From positions 180,014,274-180,078,273 of the forward strand of contig NC_067282.1 in the NCBI RefSeq assembly GCF_020740795.1: 64,000 nt of DNA, given 5' to 3'. The translations under genes and the position numbers were made by a program. Positions 1-13,310 of the stretch are shown here, one piece after another. The notes beneath the pieces are model-generated. The model was not told the origin of the DNA. It saw only the letters and a program-made list of their open reading frames with translations, and did no database searches. Source of the stretch: Apus apus. Taxonomy: Eukaryota > Chordata > Aves > Apodiformes > Apodidae. How positions within the stretch are numbered: position 1 is the stretch's first letter; each line of letters starts with the position of its first letter.

Positions 1-3000
1 CTTACAGATGTTAATTCGGTCTCTGGGAGTTTTTTAGACTTCTTGTGTGGCTCCCAAATGCCACCTGTGTGCTTGTGTTTTGCTTCTTTGAAATCAGGGT
101 GCTACTACTCCCCTACTTAGCAGTTAAGCTCCTCTTGTGATGTCCATTTTCTTCCCATCGGCCAGTCTCAGGCAGCAGTAGTAATTCAGATGCAGGAGCT
201 TTGGGAGCTGCTCCACAGATTAAAAAAAAAGTATGGAAACATAGGGGGAAAAAAGCAAGAGAACCAGAGAACAGAAGAGCAAAAAGCTGATGAGCTGTAC
301 CAGGAGAGACGGTCACCAATTTAAAAAATCTCAATTAAGAAAAAAAATGTTCTTTCTTGAAAAAATGAAGTGGAACAGCATCTGCATAAAATGCATAATT
401 ATTCAATCTGAAATCTTTATAATATACTTTATTTTTATTTTTCTAAAGCAAAGTCACCTATCAAATCACTCTAACTGGGTGATGTTTTTACCTATTACTG
501 CAGTAATTCTCCAGCATTTGGTTATCTCTGTTTTGTCATTTTAAAATCAGACTTTTTAAAATATGAATTTTATTTTTGTCATTGGTCAAGAGTGTTCATG
601 CCAACAATGTTCCAGAAAATATGACAGAAAACCAAATTGCAACCGTTCAGATGTATTTATATGCAAATCATTGATTTGTAGGAGGCAGGCATCAAAATCA
701 GAGAGAACGTGAAGATCTGGGCATGATTTACTTCTCTGTTTTGCCTATTGTTCTATTTTGGGCATTTTAGACAAAAATCAATTTATTAGGTTATTAATAA
801 TTTACTTATTGAAGTGAAAAATAACTGAAAAAAAATAGAAAACTAAATAAAGATAAAAATCCACTGAGTTGCCAAAGCATGGCATTACCAGGCTGGGAAA
901 AAACCCAGATACGACATTTTTTTAGTTTGCTGCCAGAAATCAGGAAAATAGAAAACTGCATAAATTTACACCATCAAGAAGGAAATGTTATTAATTACAA
1001 TAGCACAAAACATTTCATTAGTAAATAAATGAAAACCAACCACATCTTTTTATGCAAACCATAAAGAGCCAATCTGCATTTTGTTTTCATAATATGAAAA
1101 GGAAATTGTAACAAATACCCAAGCTCATACCCTTCCTGTAGCCAAACCATCCCTATTAAGGAACTATGTAATTGGACACACTATAATATCATCATTCCTC
1201 ATCTAAGACATTCAATGCAGCTTCACCGGTATCACAAGGTCATTTCTTCCAATGGTCATTTAAGAAAAACATAACTTTGTACTCAAAAAATACTTATGCT
1301 GGCTTCAGCAAAAGTTGTCTGATTGGAACAGTCCAAAGAGGTCTTGGTATCTTGAGGATGCTTAAGTTCCTGATATCTCTCACTGCTGCTCATGTGAATG
1401 TAAGAACTTCACAGAAAATCTTCAGACAGTTATATTTACCATTTCTTCTTCCTCTTCATCAAGGTCAAAGAGATTTGAAGGTGCTCAGGAACTCACAAAA
1501 GCAGGATTCTTATTTGTAATCTTCTCAGTGCCAAAACAAGTGTCAGCTGGTCTTTGATGCTGTAAATAGAAAGATCTCCCCATGCTCTCATTAATAAGGG
1601 CTGGGAACTACCATTTTTCCTGGCCCTGTGCCTTTCTGAGTCAGAGAGAGCCCCAGGCTTAGCACCTACCTCTGCAGCCCCTGGCGACATATGCTCAGAA
1701 GATAACAGATAATATAGACTGACATTGCAAAACAACACCAAATTTTCACAGTTAAGCTTTTATTATTTATTAAATATAATTTTAATGTTACAGATCTTTT
1801 TGCCCCTATCCATCTTGAAGATTCATCCAGGTTTTAAGAGGTAACCTGTATTTTCAAGATTAACAGTTGACTGTGGGTGATGCACATGGTATACACAATG
1901 GATGCAGGATAAGATTCTCATCTCTATTTGGCTACACGGAGGCAGAGGGAAATAAACCCTGTGCTTGTAAAGACAAGCCCGAACGTTAAAGCCTGCAGTC
2001 CCCAGAGGAGAAAAGTAGGATGCAATCCTCATTTGGGTGGGACAGCACATTTTGAAAGTGTTTGCATCAGGAACAGGGGAGTGCCTCTGTGCAGAAAAAA
2101 ACATGTCTTACCCTCCTCAAGAACAAAAGGAGGAAATACCATCAGTTCTTCCTTTGGATGTATTTTGTCAGCATCAGATGGAATTTTGTACATGTGCGTG
2201 AACATACTCTTATGCACACATGCATAAACACATAGAGGCATTTAAGCTTAAAGCTGTGCCATGCTCTGGACTAATTTCAATAACAATACTTCCTGTCTTG
2301 CTCCACTGTGATGAGGAAGATGGAACAGAAGGGAAGAAGGAAAAAAGAAGGAATAGTGATCCCAGCAAAAGACAATCTTTTGCTACGTTCTTCCCTCTTT
2401 TCTTCGGCAGGAGTTTCTGATGCCTCAGAAACCTATGAGAAATGTGAACCCTTCAGCCCTATCTGTTTTGTATGAAGTGTACAAGTGTTTTCTTTCTCAC
2501 TTGCCTTAGCACATTCTCAAAAAACAAAACAAAACAAAAACACAAAATAACCCCACAAAAAACCCCACAAAACACAAAAAACCCCACCACTTAGTCATCT
2601 CCTGCTTTCTTATCATGGCTATTATTCATAACTTTTGCTAAAATGCTAAATGGGCCAAAATGGACATATTCCTTCCACTGATAATGATGGTGTATTCAGA
2701 AGACCGGGCACATTGCAGACTTCATTAGTGACATTGAGTCAATCATATCAGTCCAAATCACAGGTTGTGGTATTGCCCAGAAAAGACATTACTTATTTAG
2801 AGGTAACTCTTAATGATGCCCACTTCCCAAGTTGTTCACATATTCACTCTTCATCAGAGAAAAGAAACCAAGATTCCCTACTCCTTGCACAGCACAAGCC
2901 ACACGAGAGCCCTCTTGTCTACTTTTTCTTTGGGTTCATGATATCTTCATGTGGGCTGTTGATAGTCTATCTGCAATAGGAAGGATGAAGTGTGACCCCA

Positions 3001-4244
3001 TCCCAGCCTAGCTTAGAGACTGAGTAACGGAAGGGGGCTGGGACTTCCTCAGGATATGGAGGAAACTGAATCAGATCTTCCACTTCCCAGGCAAGTGCTT
3101 TCCCCCCAGGTCATCAGGACAACATGGCCACTGCCTTTCCCTTTTCTCTAAGCAGTTTATTGCTATCCCTTGCTGAACCATGAGCGCTCAGACCATCTCT
3201 AGCAAATCAAGTCCTTCCAGACATAAGTGCTGAACTGCTTTATTTAGCCAAGAACTGCAGCCCTATCATGTGTAGCAAAGCCCTTAAAGGTACTCAAGTA
3301 AGCTTTGGGGACTGAGACAAGGGTCTGAGTCCTACACCTTCCAGGCAGGCTTTAAGTTACTTGCTCAGTTCCTTAAATTTGGCTTATAAAGAAAACCTAT
3401 GTACCTGAATTGTGAGTCTGGCTAATAATCTCTCTGACTTTGTCTATATGCCATGCAAAAACATGAATCTGAGCACTTACTGAAGTTCAGACACTGAAAT
3501 GGCTTTAAGGAAACCTTTGGAGAATGCTAGAGAAGAGAATGAGAAACTATTGGGAAACCATCAGCAAAATGCATCTGCAGTGGATTAACACATGACCTTG
3601 GGCTTTCACTGGTCACATCCAGGGCAAGAGCCTCTGCCATGCCCCAGCCTTGCTGCGAGGGTCAGCGTTGGGTCAGCACTTCCACCACTAATGCTGGCAG
3701 CTGCTTCACCTGTCACTGAAAGCTGAAAGCACCCATAAAGTCAACTATGTTGTGATCATTTTCTAGAATGTATGGTATTTGACACTTGCCCCAAAGTAAA
3801 TGCTAATACAGCTTTCTGTGCTGATATGGCTTCTTAATTTCTAATGGCATATTAAAATAGTTTTTCTAATAAAACTGCATTTGTATGAGGAAGTGACAGA
3901 GTTATATCAGCTTCTAGATAGGCTAATACAATTGCACCCATGTCAAACTGGAGAAAATGAAAACAAGAATTAAGAGCTTCATTTACTGACACTAACATTT
4001 CATTCTTATGTTCTTGCAGGTTTTTACTTGAGAATAAAAGCCAAGATTGAGTGTAAAATCAGAATGTCCTGGCTCTCCTTAACCTGGCTCTTCTTAACAT
4101 TCTGGATCTGTATTTTGGGGTGGGAACTTGTACTTTCCTTTCTGTAAAACAAAAATAAACCACATAAAACTAAATATCAAATATTCACTTTTTCTCCTTG
4201 GAATTTGATGAACAAATGGAAAATATAAAATTTTCCATGATGGC

Positions 4245-4246
<2 letters not shown>
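1..4246. other. intergenic DNA, no gene recognised
   Basis: AT-rich sequence with only short open frames lacking recognisable domains, splice context or codon bias. By amniote synteny it should belong to the TES-CAV2 interval, but no TES exon is visible. A low-complexity A/C-rich patch (runs of A alternating with CCCC) lies at about 2517-2590. Nothing else stands out. Confidence 0.7.
2517..2590. repeat. A/C-rich low-complexity tract
   Basis: The + strand is made almost wholly of A runs broken by single C or CCCC blocks (AAAAC, then ACCCCAC-type units). It is a degenerate simple repeat with no coding potential. Confidence 0.75.

Positions 4247-4306
<60 letters not shown>
4247..4306. repeat. 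(AGAT)15 tetranucleotide microsatellite
   Basis: Sixty bases are fifteen uninterrupted copies of AGAT. A perfect array of this length is usually polymorphic in length between individuals. No gene lies nearby. Confidence 0.97.
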
Positions 4307-7300
4307 TTTATTCTAGCTAAATAGAGCTGCTGAAGAGGGACAAGTAGGATGAAAACCTGGAAGCCAATCTGACTTTCACTAATATTTTCAACTGACTAGC
4401 AATATTTACAGACGTTTTTCATTATCATTGGATCATATTTTCTCATGGAAAATTGTGCTTCCAGCAATTTCAGTCCATTCCTAATAGGGACAATTTAGAC
4501 CATGAGTAACTTTTCAAAAGACTTGGAATTCTAATTGATAATAAATTTTTAAAATCTAATAGTTTCTTCTTCAACTGTTTATCAGAAGTCCTGCTGGGGA
4601 TCCTAGTTATTTTTTAATGATTTGGTGATTACAGAACATTACATTTCATAACAAGAAAATTATTTAGTGTAGACAACATTGACTCATTGTATTTTATCCT
4701 CTTCTGCAAAGTAATAAAAAGTCTTACTGTCTTAGGCATGGAGATTTTTCCAAGATAGTGGTTTTTTTCAGTTTTGTCACTGACTTCACTAAGAGAATGA
4801 CTGGAAACAGAGTGAGAATGTTTAAACGTAATTCTGTGAAGGCCACATATTTAGAAGCCATTTAATTTCCACAAAGTCTTTAATTCCATACATCCTTGCT
4901 ATGGACTGTGTTGTTTAGGTCAACCACCGTTAGATACCTAGTGAGTAGGTTGGAACTACATGCTGTATGCTGAATTTTTAATATCTAAACCAGAATGCAC
5001 TGTTCCCAAAGAGCAATTAAATGTCTGCATCCTAAGGGCTTTTTTATATTTGAGTTTGGAAAATATTCCTCTCTTCACAGCTGTTACCCAGCCAAAAAAC
5101 AATATGTGAGTACAGCCAGCAACCTGGAGTGGAAAAGAGCTATTTATTTCCTTGCTGTGATCCAAGGTGTTTTCAGGATTGCTGAATATAGCTTCCTGTT
5201 TTTTAGACAGTTCTTAAAAGTGGACCTTTGGGGAAGAAAAGTATTCTACAAGTTGCACAAACTTTGAAGATATGTCACTGACTTCCATAAACTAGTCCTG
5301 GTTTATGTCATTGTGGTTCAGTTTCTTTTACATTTTATGGGCCAACACAATGCTGTTTCATAATTCAATGCACGTTCAAGTATGGAACATATCCATGCTG
5401 CTGATCCTGGGAACAGCTTCAGTTTCATCAAGTCTTTGGAGTGAGCGGTGCAACTGTAGATGATATCTGAGATAGAACTGGACATCCAAATGCATGTGCA
5501 TATCTCTTGTGTCACTCTGTTTCATTACAAGAAAGCAATATTTATTGCCAGGTGTGGGTGCCCCTTCTCCTTATTGCAGCACAACTTTCAGTGGGCTATT
5601 GGCAAGCTCCTGGAAGCCAAGCAGTTTATGATAGACTCTTAATTAATAATCCATTTATTTATTTATAGTTTCTTAGGCTTTTATATGGAGCAGCTTTCTA
5701 AAATATATCTCTGCAAATTTTAGGAGTTCTGGCATCTTTTAGAGCACAAGTCCCTTTGAGCTGAATCAGAGACAAATTTGAATGTCTTGTCATATTGCAG
5801 TACTTCAGGTAATTATTTTTTTTTCTAGAAGTAAGTACACAATATGAAATATTCTTAAAATATTATGTTGTTTCTCATAATTGATATACTCTTCAAATGT
5901 AACACAGAATTTTCATCCTTTGCTATCTTGTTTACATAATAATTTTTGTAGCCTGTACCATGGAAGTGCCCTGATCTGAGGTTTCTGCTGGTGGAGAAAC
6001 AGAATTATTTTTTTTTTTCCATGCTAAAGTAGCCCCCTCCCCCCACTACAAATAGACATTAGATGTTTTTTTTTCAGGACTTATGCAATTCAGGGCTCAG
6101 TACAGCTCTCGCTAGGCACTAATAAGCCTCTTGATATTTTTCCACACAGCTGCTATATTGGTGGTGTCACATACCTACTGTCAGGCTTGGTTGGTTGCAA
6201 GGGCAGGATGGCAACTTTGCAGGCCTGGCACTGAGAGGACTGTAGGCCATCTTTCTCTGTGCAACTTGTACAAGAATTAGATTTTAAATTCTTATGGTAT
6301 CAATACTTGCCAAAACTCACATAACTTCAGCTGTAGCATACCTAATTGTTAATAATGAAAGTTATAATAAAAATCATCTAAGTATAGTTCAGCAGATTAA
6401 ATTAAACCAATTATGTTTCATAAAGATCAGGTTTAAAGCTCACTAGACCCAGGGGAATCCCTGTCTTGTAATCTTTACTGGTTAAATAGTTTTATTTCGG
6501 CATTTGAGACACTAATTCATGTCTTTACCTAGAAAATCCTTCACATAAATTTATTTATTCAATAGGTCAACATTTATATTGGAATATAAATATTTTAAGA
6601 CCAAACAGGGACTGTTAATAGGATGTAGTATTTTAAAATATACGACCCAATGAAAGATGTTCCTGAAAGATATTGGCTTGCATCTCTTACTCTTAAGGAT
6701 GTGTGAATTCATACATAATTCAAGTTTTACCTTTCCTGGACAATTTCCTACCATTTATGGAAACAGTAAAATCATCCAATTGCAAAGAACTTCTACAGAC
6801 AGATCCAGAGCCAGAGTGCAGAATGGGACCCTAAAAAGGATGAACAAAATATGATATTCAGCATTTCTCATGTTCACTGCTTTTCCTAAGAAAAATACAG
6901 AACACTTACATGCATAAACATGGAAATCTATATTTACAGCAAACAAGTCCACTCTAGTCATTTCTGCATTTGAGAAAAGGGTGCAGTGCTGAAAAGCTGA
7001 GTATATAGAAGAAGAAAAGCATCAAAAATTCATTATTAAAATGCATTAATGGGGAAATTACTGATTGAACAAATATTCTGCTTTAGCTGCTATCAGAATG
7101 GAAATAATTTTAGTAATCTATATAAAGTTTTATTATATTCTTTTTCCTTTCAAACACAGATTTTCTAACCACACAAAGTGGTGGAGAAATCTGTCTGAAC
7201 AATGATACCACACAACATTTTACAGTACCTGCAGTGGAAAATATATTTATGCATATGTATTAATAATCATCACTATTACCCAACATAGATTTCATTTTTT

Positions 7301-8323
7301 TCAGTAATACTGCTGTATTATTATTAGCAGTGCTTAACATTTTGTAATTATATTCTCAAAATATCATTCCAGTGATTTCTGAGCCCACTTGCAGTAAAAA
7401 CGGGTCTTTCCTGCCAGATTGATTCTTTCAATGTAGCAGACACTTATATTACAAAAGAAAATGCACAAAATCAGAAAAAGTGGTGTAATGAATAATGCTA
7501 ACACTGTAACAAACTTGTATAGAGGAATGACTGTTTTTGCTTTTTATTTTACTAATCAGCATCTTAAGAAAAAAAAAGTCTACACATCACATATTCTGAG
7601 GAAATGATAGAACTTCCTGTTCTCTCACATCTGGAACATTAGCAAGCACAACCTCCAAAAAAATAGAGGCTAAATAATTTTCCACGTTGTTTATTTCAAA
7701 GACCTCCTTCCAGAATTAAAGGAAATCTATTTGCATGTTTCTAAAGGCATTGTTCCTTCAGTCTGTGATGTTCATCAGTCAGGTTTGCTGCTTTTGTTTT
7801 TGTAATCTAAATAAATATAGTTCAATGGTTTGCAACTCCATGGTTATCCCAGTGGATTCCTCTACATCTATTGTGTAAAGCAGAACAAGGGGAAGCAAAG
7901 GATGACTAATTTTATTAATACGAGGTGATGGAAGCAAGTGGAAATCTCTACATTCTGCAATGATCTGACACTTTTAAGACTCTTGTAAAGCCCAATGATT
8001 CAAGAGCTTCTGAATCTCTTGCACTTAAGTTTGTATTTTCCATTTCACTAATTATTCATACAATTCTCTTTGACTGCTAGATATTAATAGCAGTTTGGTA
8101 AAACATCTATTGTTTAGTAATGGTTACTAGTTGTAGGTAAGCGTACATAGGCACTTACCAATCTACTGGGTGTAAATCCATGCCGAGTTTGCAATAATAT
8201 GTTCACAAAATCGTAGCCTAAGTGAGAAACAAGTGTTGAAGTAAGGGAGAAACAACCACTGAAAAACAGTGCTTGTGGAGTGAAAGCAAATGGAAATGCA
8301 ACACACACAATATGCTGCAGTAG
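4307..8323. other. intergenic DNA, no gene recognised
   Basis: AT-rich, with only short open frames on both strands and no recognisable protein family. Scattered T and A runs occur (for example near 6007 and 6070). I see no repeat family or RNA gene here. Confidence 0.65.
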
Positions 8324-8549
8324 CTAGAAGGAAGAAGTTTTTTACAATGAGGGTTGTGAAACACTGTAACAGGTTGTCCAGAGGGGCTGTAGATGTCCCA
8401 TCCCTAGAAACTTTCACTCTCAGGTTGGATGGGGATATGAGTAACCTGTTCTAGGTGAAGGCATCCTTGCAGGCTGCAGGGGGTTTGGGCTAGATGACAT
8501 TTAAAGGTCCCTTCCCATCCAAACTATTCCATGATTGTATGAATCTATG
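8324..8549 (+). mobile_element. CR1 LINE fragment (3' end), sense orientation
   Basis: The sequence follows the 3' part of CR1 retrotransposons: a degenerate stretch for the reverse transcriptase C-terminus (related to 'ACACTGTAACAGGTTGTCC' and 'CAGGTTGGATGGGG'), then the TTTGGGCTAGATGAC and GGTCCCTTCCCATCC 3' UTR motifs, ending in CCATGATTGTATGAATCT. It is 5'-truncated and diverged, with no intact ORF. The 5' limit is approximate. Confidence 0.9.
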
Positions 8550-9215
8550 CTGACAGAAGGAATCAACATGAACATGTATTTCCTTTATTTTCTGATAGTC
8601 TCTAACTTTTAAAAATATTTTTAAGATTGGGAAAGTTCTGCAAAGCAATTACAGGTTAACTAAAGTAAGCTGTACCAAATTCTGTGTAGTTCTTACTTGT
8701 CAGTGGTTTTCACAGTACAGCAAACATCTGAAAAGGTTTTTATCTTGAGTAGAGCTTTACAGAAATGAAATTTTCCATTTTGTGGAAAATTATACAAAAT
8801 GTGTTTGAAACTGTAAACAGAGAATTTTAAAATTTCCTGTTATTTCCTGTGAATCAGGATGTTTCTGTATTTCCTACCAAAACAGCATTAAAATTGACTT
8901 ATACTTGCTAAATATCTCCATTTTAGCAAAATACAGAAAAATAGATAATTTAACTGATGCAACCCAGACTGCAGCCAAAACCCACCGCTTGCTCTTCCAT
9001 TGAAATCCAGGTAACTCTGGGCAGGCTCACAGAGTGCACAACACAGGACTGAGCCCACGACTGTACAGACAAAAACTATGGAAGACAATGCATGACTGAA
9101 ACCAGCTGCTCAACAGCTGGATTTTATCCAAAGCCTCTCCTTTACACTGCCTACAGTTCAGAGAGAGAAAATGGCTCCTAAGGGCATTTTAGCCTAATGA
9201 TGAAACAGATACTTA
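8550..9215. other. intergenic DNA between two CR1 copies, nothing seen
   Basis: Unique-looking AT-rich sequence with no convincing gene, RNA or repeat signal. Confidence 0.6.
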
Positions 9216-9664
9216 AATCATAGCATCACAGAATGGTTTGGGCTGGAAGGAACCTTTAAGGTCATCGAGTTCCAACCTCACTGCATGGGCATGGACATCT
9301 CCCACTAGACCAGGTTGGTCAAAGCCCCATCCAACCTGCCCTTGAACACTTCCAGGGATGGGGTTTCCACAACTTCCCTGTGCAGCCTGGGCCAGTGTCT
9401 CACCACCCTCACACTAAAGAATTTCCTCCTAATGTCTAACCTAAATCTCACCTCTTCCAGTTTTAATCAATTAGCCCTTGTCCTCTCACTACAAGCCCTT
9501 GTAAAAAGTCCCTCCCCAGCTTTCCCGTAGGCCCCTTTCAGGTACTGGAAGACCACTTAAAGTTCTCCTCGGAGCCTTCTCTTCTCCAGGCTGAACAGCC
9601 CCAACTCTCTCTGCCTGTCTTTGTAGGAGAGGTGCTCCAGCCCTTGGATCATCTTCATGGCCCC
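9216..9664 (-). mobile_element. CR1 LINE fragment (3' end), antisense orientation
   Basis: On the + strand this reads as the reverse complement of a CR1 3' end: CATAGCATCACAGAATGG at the left edge, then GTTTGGGCTGGAAGG, the CTCCCACTAGACCAGGTTG block and CTGAACAGCCCCAACTCTC near the right edge. At about 450 bp it is the longest CR1 copy in the window. Read on the - strand it covers the end of the reverse transcriptase ORF and the short 3' UTR. The reading frame is broken and the 5' end is missing. Confidence 0.93.
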
Positions 9665-12600
9665 AAAATAACTAGCCAAATAACCTTCTGAAGAGTGTCT
9701 CCTTCTGCTAACCATAGAAGAACCAACCTAGGCTAAATATCTAAATTCTAGATTATCCACCTTTAAGACAGCTAAATTTGGAAGAGGGAAATAGTTAATT
9801 AATATATTTTATTACTGACTAGAGATGGCCACAATTTCACCCAGTCTTTTTCTAGACAATGGCTGCTGACATTTAAATATGTAGTTGCTGCCACTGACAG
9901 ACCTTCAGAGTTTCATAATGCCACTGAAAAACAGATAAACAGATTCTTCCAGGCATCTCCAGAACACATCCAGAATTCCATCCTCACGCTACCTCCTGAA
10001 CACCATGTCCAGAAAACAACATTCATAGGTATCTTGGGGAATTCCTTCTCACAGTGTTGCCTAATGCAACATTTGTAGTTCATGAGAATTTTTCTTCTCA
10101 ATTAAAAATATGAATGCAGTAGCATTTGGCCCCTTTAAACATCATGAATAGCTCAACTAAAATTTGGTCAAAGTCATTGTCACAGAGTAGCCATTCTATT
10201 TCAGCTTCTAGAGGAAAGGTTTGGAAGACAAAGGGCAGACTGAATTGTCCTTAAAGCTGTGTAGAAGGCCAGTGCAAAGTGACTGAGGAGAAGGGTGGGA
10301 CATTTCCATTTCCTTGAGTAAATCCATAATGTAGCCACTGAACTTTGGACACTGAGAAGCTATGAGACTTTAGAGCACAGAAGTGGCAGCAGGAACAGTT
10401 AAGATGGGAAGTGATTAAGGCATGAACAATGTGAGGCTGGAAAGTACTGCAACAGGCCATTGGGAAACAGCGATTACAGTGTCAGCACTGAACTGCCAAA
10501 TGTGTTTTCTACTGACCAAAGTGGGATCCAAGATTTCTTTGTTGCAAAGCTCAACATTGCTGAACAAGAAATATTTGTTTCAACCAGTGAATAAAATGTA
10601 CATAAAGTGGTGCTGCCTCCCACCTTCTTGGTGGACACATTTGTGCCATAGGTGGTTAGTGGGCAGCAGCTCATTGCTGCTGGATTACCTGGCAGCCAGT
10701 GTTCCTCAAAGTGATTTGCCTGGTGCATGGTGAACTGTTGTCCAAATGGCAAATACAAAACGAGACAGTGTGCTTTAGCAACATGTTTCAAGAAGAAGAA
10801 AGATACTGAAAATTCACTGGCAAATCAGCACAGTATTTTTCATTAAAAGGGAATCACCCAAGGAGATCTTTCTCAAGACCAAAGTTTTTGCAATCTAAAA
10901 CTTGGAAGGAGATTTTGAGTGGACTGAGCAATCTGTTGAACTTTCAGAGACATGCTCTTGGTAAATTCTTGTGTACTAAAGGTACTGGAACTGAATTACT
11001 ATGAAGCAAGGCAGTGTCTGCTCAAGGAATGCCCCAACTTTACGAAGAACATAAATTTGCTATTTTTACAGGACTCTGCAAAAGTTACACAGACATCTCA
11101 TATTGTACAACCCTAGGGCTCTTTCCCGCCAAACTATTAAATACATTCCATAGATACAAATCACAGATGTTAAAATATTGCCAACATTCAGTCAGGAAAA
11201 ATGTTCTAGGCAAAATGTTAGGTTAAACTTATGCCTATAGAGAATACTGGGGCTGGACGAGTCTACATGTCATAGCTCTTCAGCAGCCCCAAAAGTTGTT
11301 TTATGGAGACAAACACACACTCTACAATCAAGGCATGTGGAGAAAGATTTCTTTTTTCTCCTGTAAATGGAATTAATCTTTCATTTTCCCAATAGAAGAT
11401 AATTTTTAAACCACTGTTCACACTTCGGCATCGACCAGTTCAGTATTTTACTTTAATTATTATTCAATCATCTCTAAATAAAAACTTTGCCTGGTAAAAG
11501 CAGATTTTTTAGACTAGATAGTAGCACTTAAGCATGGCCGTGTCTCTTGCAGTAAGTCCAGATAGTTCTATCATATGCCATTTTATGAAGCCATGTACTT
11601 TTTCTTCTGACTTCTTAGCTTATTACATCAAAATAATCAATGAGGAGCAGTCCCTGTGTTCACTTCAATAGAAGAACTGCAAATCAAGTCAATCTTTGTT
11701 GTAGCTTACACAGTTTTCACTGTCTACACCAGCACTGCCTCCCATCTAAAGTCATGCCACATCCAGCTGATGGGGGCTATGTCTCACCCAGGGGAGCTGG
11801 AAGGGCTTCTGAGCTGCTGGACCTATACACCCCTTCCCTGCTCAGGAGGTTGCTGGGGCTTCATCGCAATGTGTCTCCCATGGGAATTCTGACAGCCTAG
11901 CTAAGGTGGCTGGAGGGGGGCTGCAGCACATTCCAGACAGATCCAAGATATAAGGAACATAAACAGGCAGGATAGCCCTTATCCTATTCTCAGCTATCCA
12001 GACATTAAACAACCCCCAGATTTCTATTATGTGGGGATTGTGTCTTGATGGACAGAAGAACAAAGAAATGTGTCAAAACATAAGGGAATATTTCTCCCCG
12101 CATGTTTGTATTTTTCTAAATGTTAATTAAATAAGCTCAGGTGGCTTTCCCTGATTGTTTACACCTGAACTTTTCATCAGCTTAATATTTCATAAACCAA
12201 CTACCTATGCTACTCTTCATGGATTTTTAAAAATTAGTGCATTTTGTTTCAAGATGCAGATGTTAGTATAATACAGTACTAACAGATCTCTCAGTATGAA
12301 TAAACAGGAACGTGTGTTTATGCATGATACAGAGAATTGTGCAGGGAGTTCTCCTCATTAAAATGGTAAACTAAGTCCAGCTGAATTAGAGCTTGAAAGC
12401 CAAAGGGAAGTATGTTACTATCTTATCCTGCAGGACACAAGGTAATTTTTTAAAAATGGTGGCATGTTAGTGATAATGTAAACAGAAATACAAAATCCAA
12501 CCAGGCAGTAGTATTTGGCATGTTTCATACCTACAGAGATCCATTTTCATTTCCAGTGGAGATTTTCTGGCTCAGCTACTTCTAAAAAAAGAAGGCAAGT

Positions 12601-13150
12601 CAGTTTTTAAAAGCTGTCCTCAAGTACACTCTATATATCCCCTCCATATAATACTGGAAAATGAAATTACTTTTTACTTTGAAATAGTTACTAGAGATTC
12701 TAGATTAATATTCTGTAATGAAGCAGAGAGAAAGAGCTCATAAGGACAATTACATTTTCTTTCTTTTAACAAGGAATTAGGAGCAATAAGCTTTTCTTGT
12801 CTGATGACAAAAAGCTGTAAACCAAGAGATTAAGAAATCAGGCCAAAAAGAAATCTGAGCACCAGGATGTAATAACCATAGTACTGAAGGCTCTGCTTAT
12901 GCTGGGAAAGGCAGCATTTTGGACACACATTGGGTTTGCTCCATTTTTTTTCCTTTTTATTTTTTTTTCCTGAAGGTGGTTCCAAAAGGAACTGAGCATA
13001 ATTTTTCTCTCCTGGTGTTTACCAGTAAGACAAGTTCACAGCCTAAACAAATCTCCCTGATAAATTTTTAAGCTAGCACAGTAAGTTGTCCCTGTAGTAG
13101 AAATAATGTTATATTATTATACTACTTTCAGCATCTGGCTTCTCCTGTTC
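9665..13150. other. intergenic DNA, no gene recognised
   Basis: Mostly AT-rich. Around 10.25-11.2 kb several moderately long frames overlap on both strands, but they have stops, no shared domain and no splice pattern, so I do not call a gene. A motif-dense stretch near 12120-12260 contains TGTTTACA, a forkhead-type core. Whether it is conserved cannot be seen from one genome. Confidence 0.6.
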
Positions 13151-13310
13151 AGGGAGGCATCATCCCTTGAGACATTCAAGGTCAGGCTTGATGGAGTTCT
13201 GAGCAATTTGGTGTGGTTGGAGATGTCCCTGCTTATTGTAGGGGGGTTGGACTAGAGGACCTTTAGTGGTCCCTTCCAACTCAATACATTCTATGATTCT
13301 ATGATTCTAT
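13151..13310 (+). mobile_element. CR1 LINE 3' fragment, sense orientation
   Basis: The end of the CR1 coding region (GACATTCAAGGTCAGGCTTG) is followed by the characteristic 3' UTR (GGGGGGTTGGACTAGAGGAC, GGTCCCTTCCAACTC) and terminal repeats of ATTCTATG. About 160 bp, 5'-truncated. The well-preserved 3' tail marks the insertion's downstream edge at about 13310. Confidence 0.92.

Noticed and set aside
4247-4306. Tandem array that could be mistaken for a CRISPR-like or satellite structure
   Set aside because: Direct 4-bp units without spacers: an ordinary microsatellite. No CRISPR-type repeat-spacer pattern exists in the window.
10251-11226. Cluster of moderate open frames on both strands, suspected old transposase or processed pseudogene
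   Set aside because: I could not match any frame to a known family, and conceptual translation shows several stops. No terminal repeats or poly(A) tail were found.
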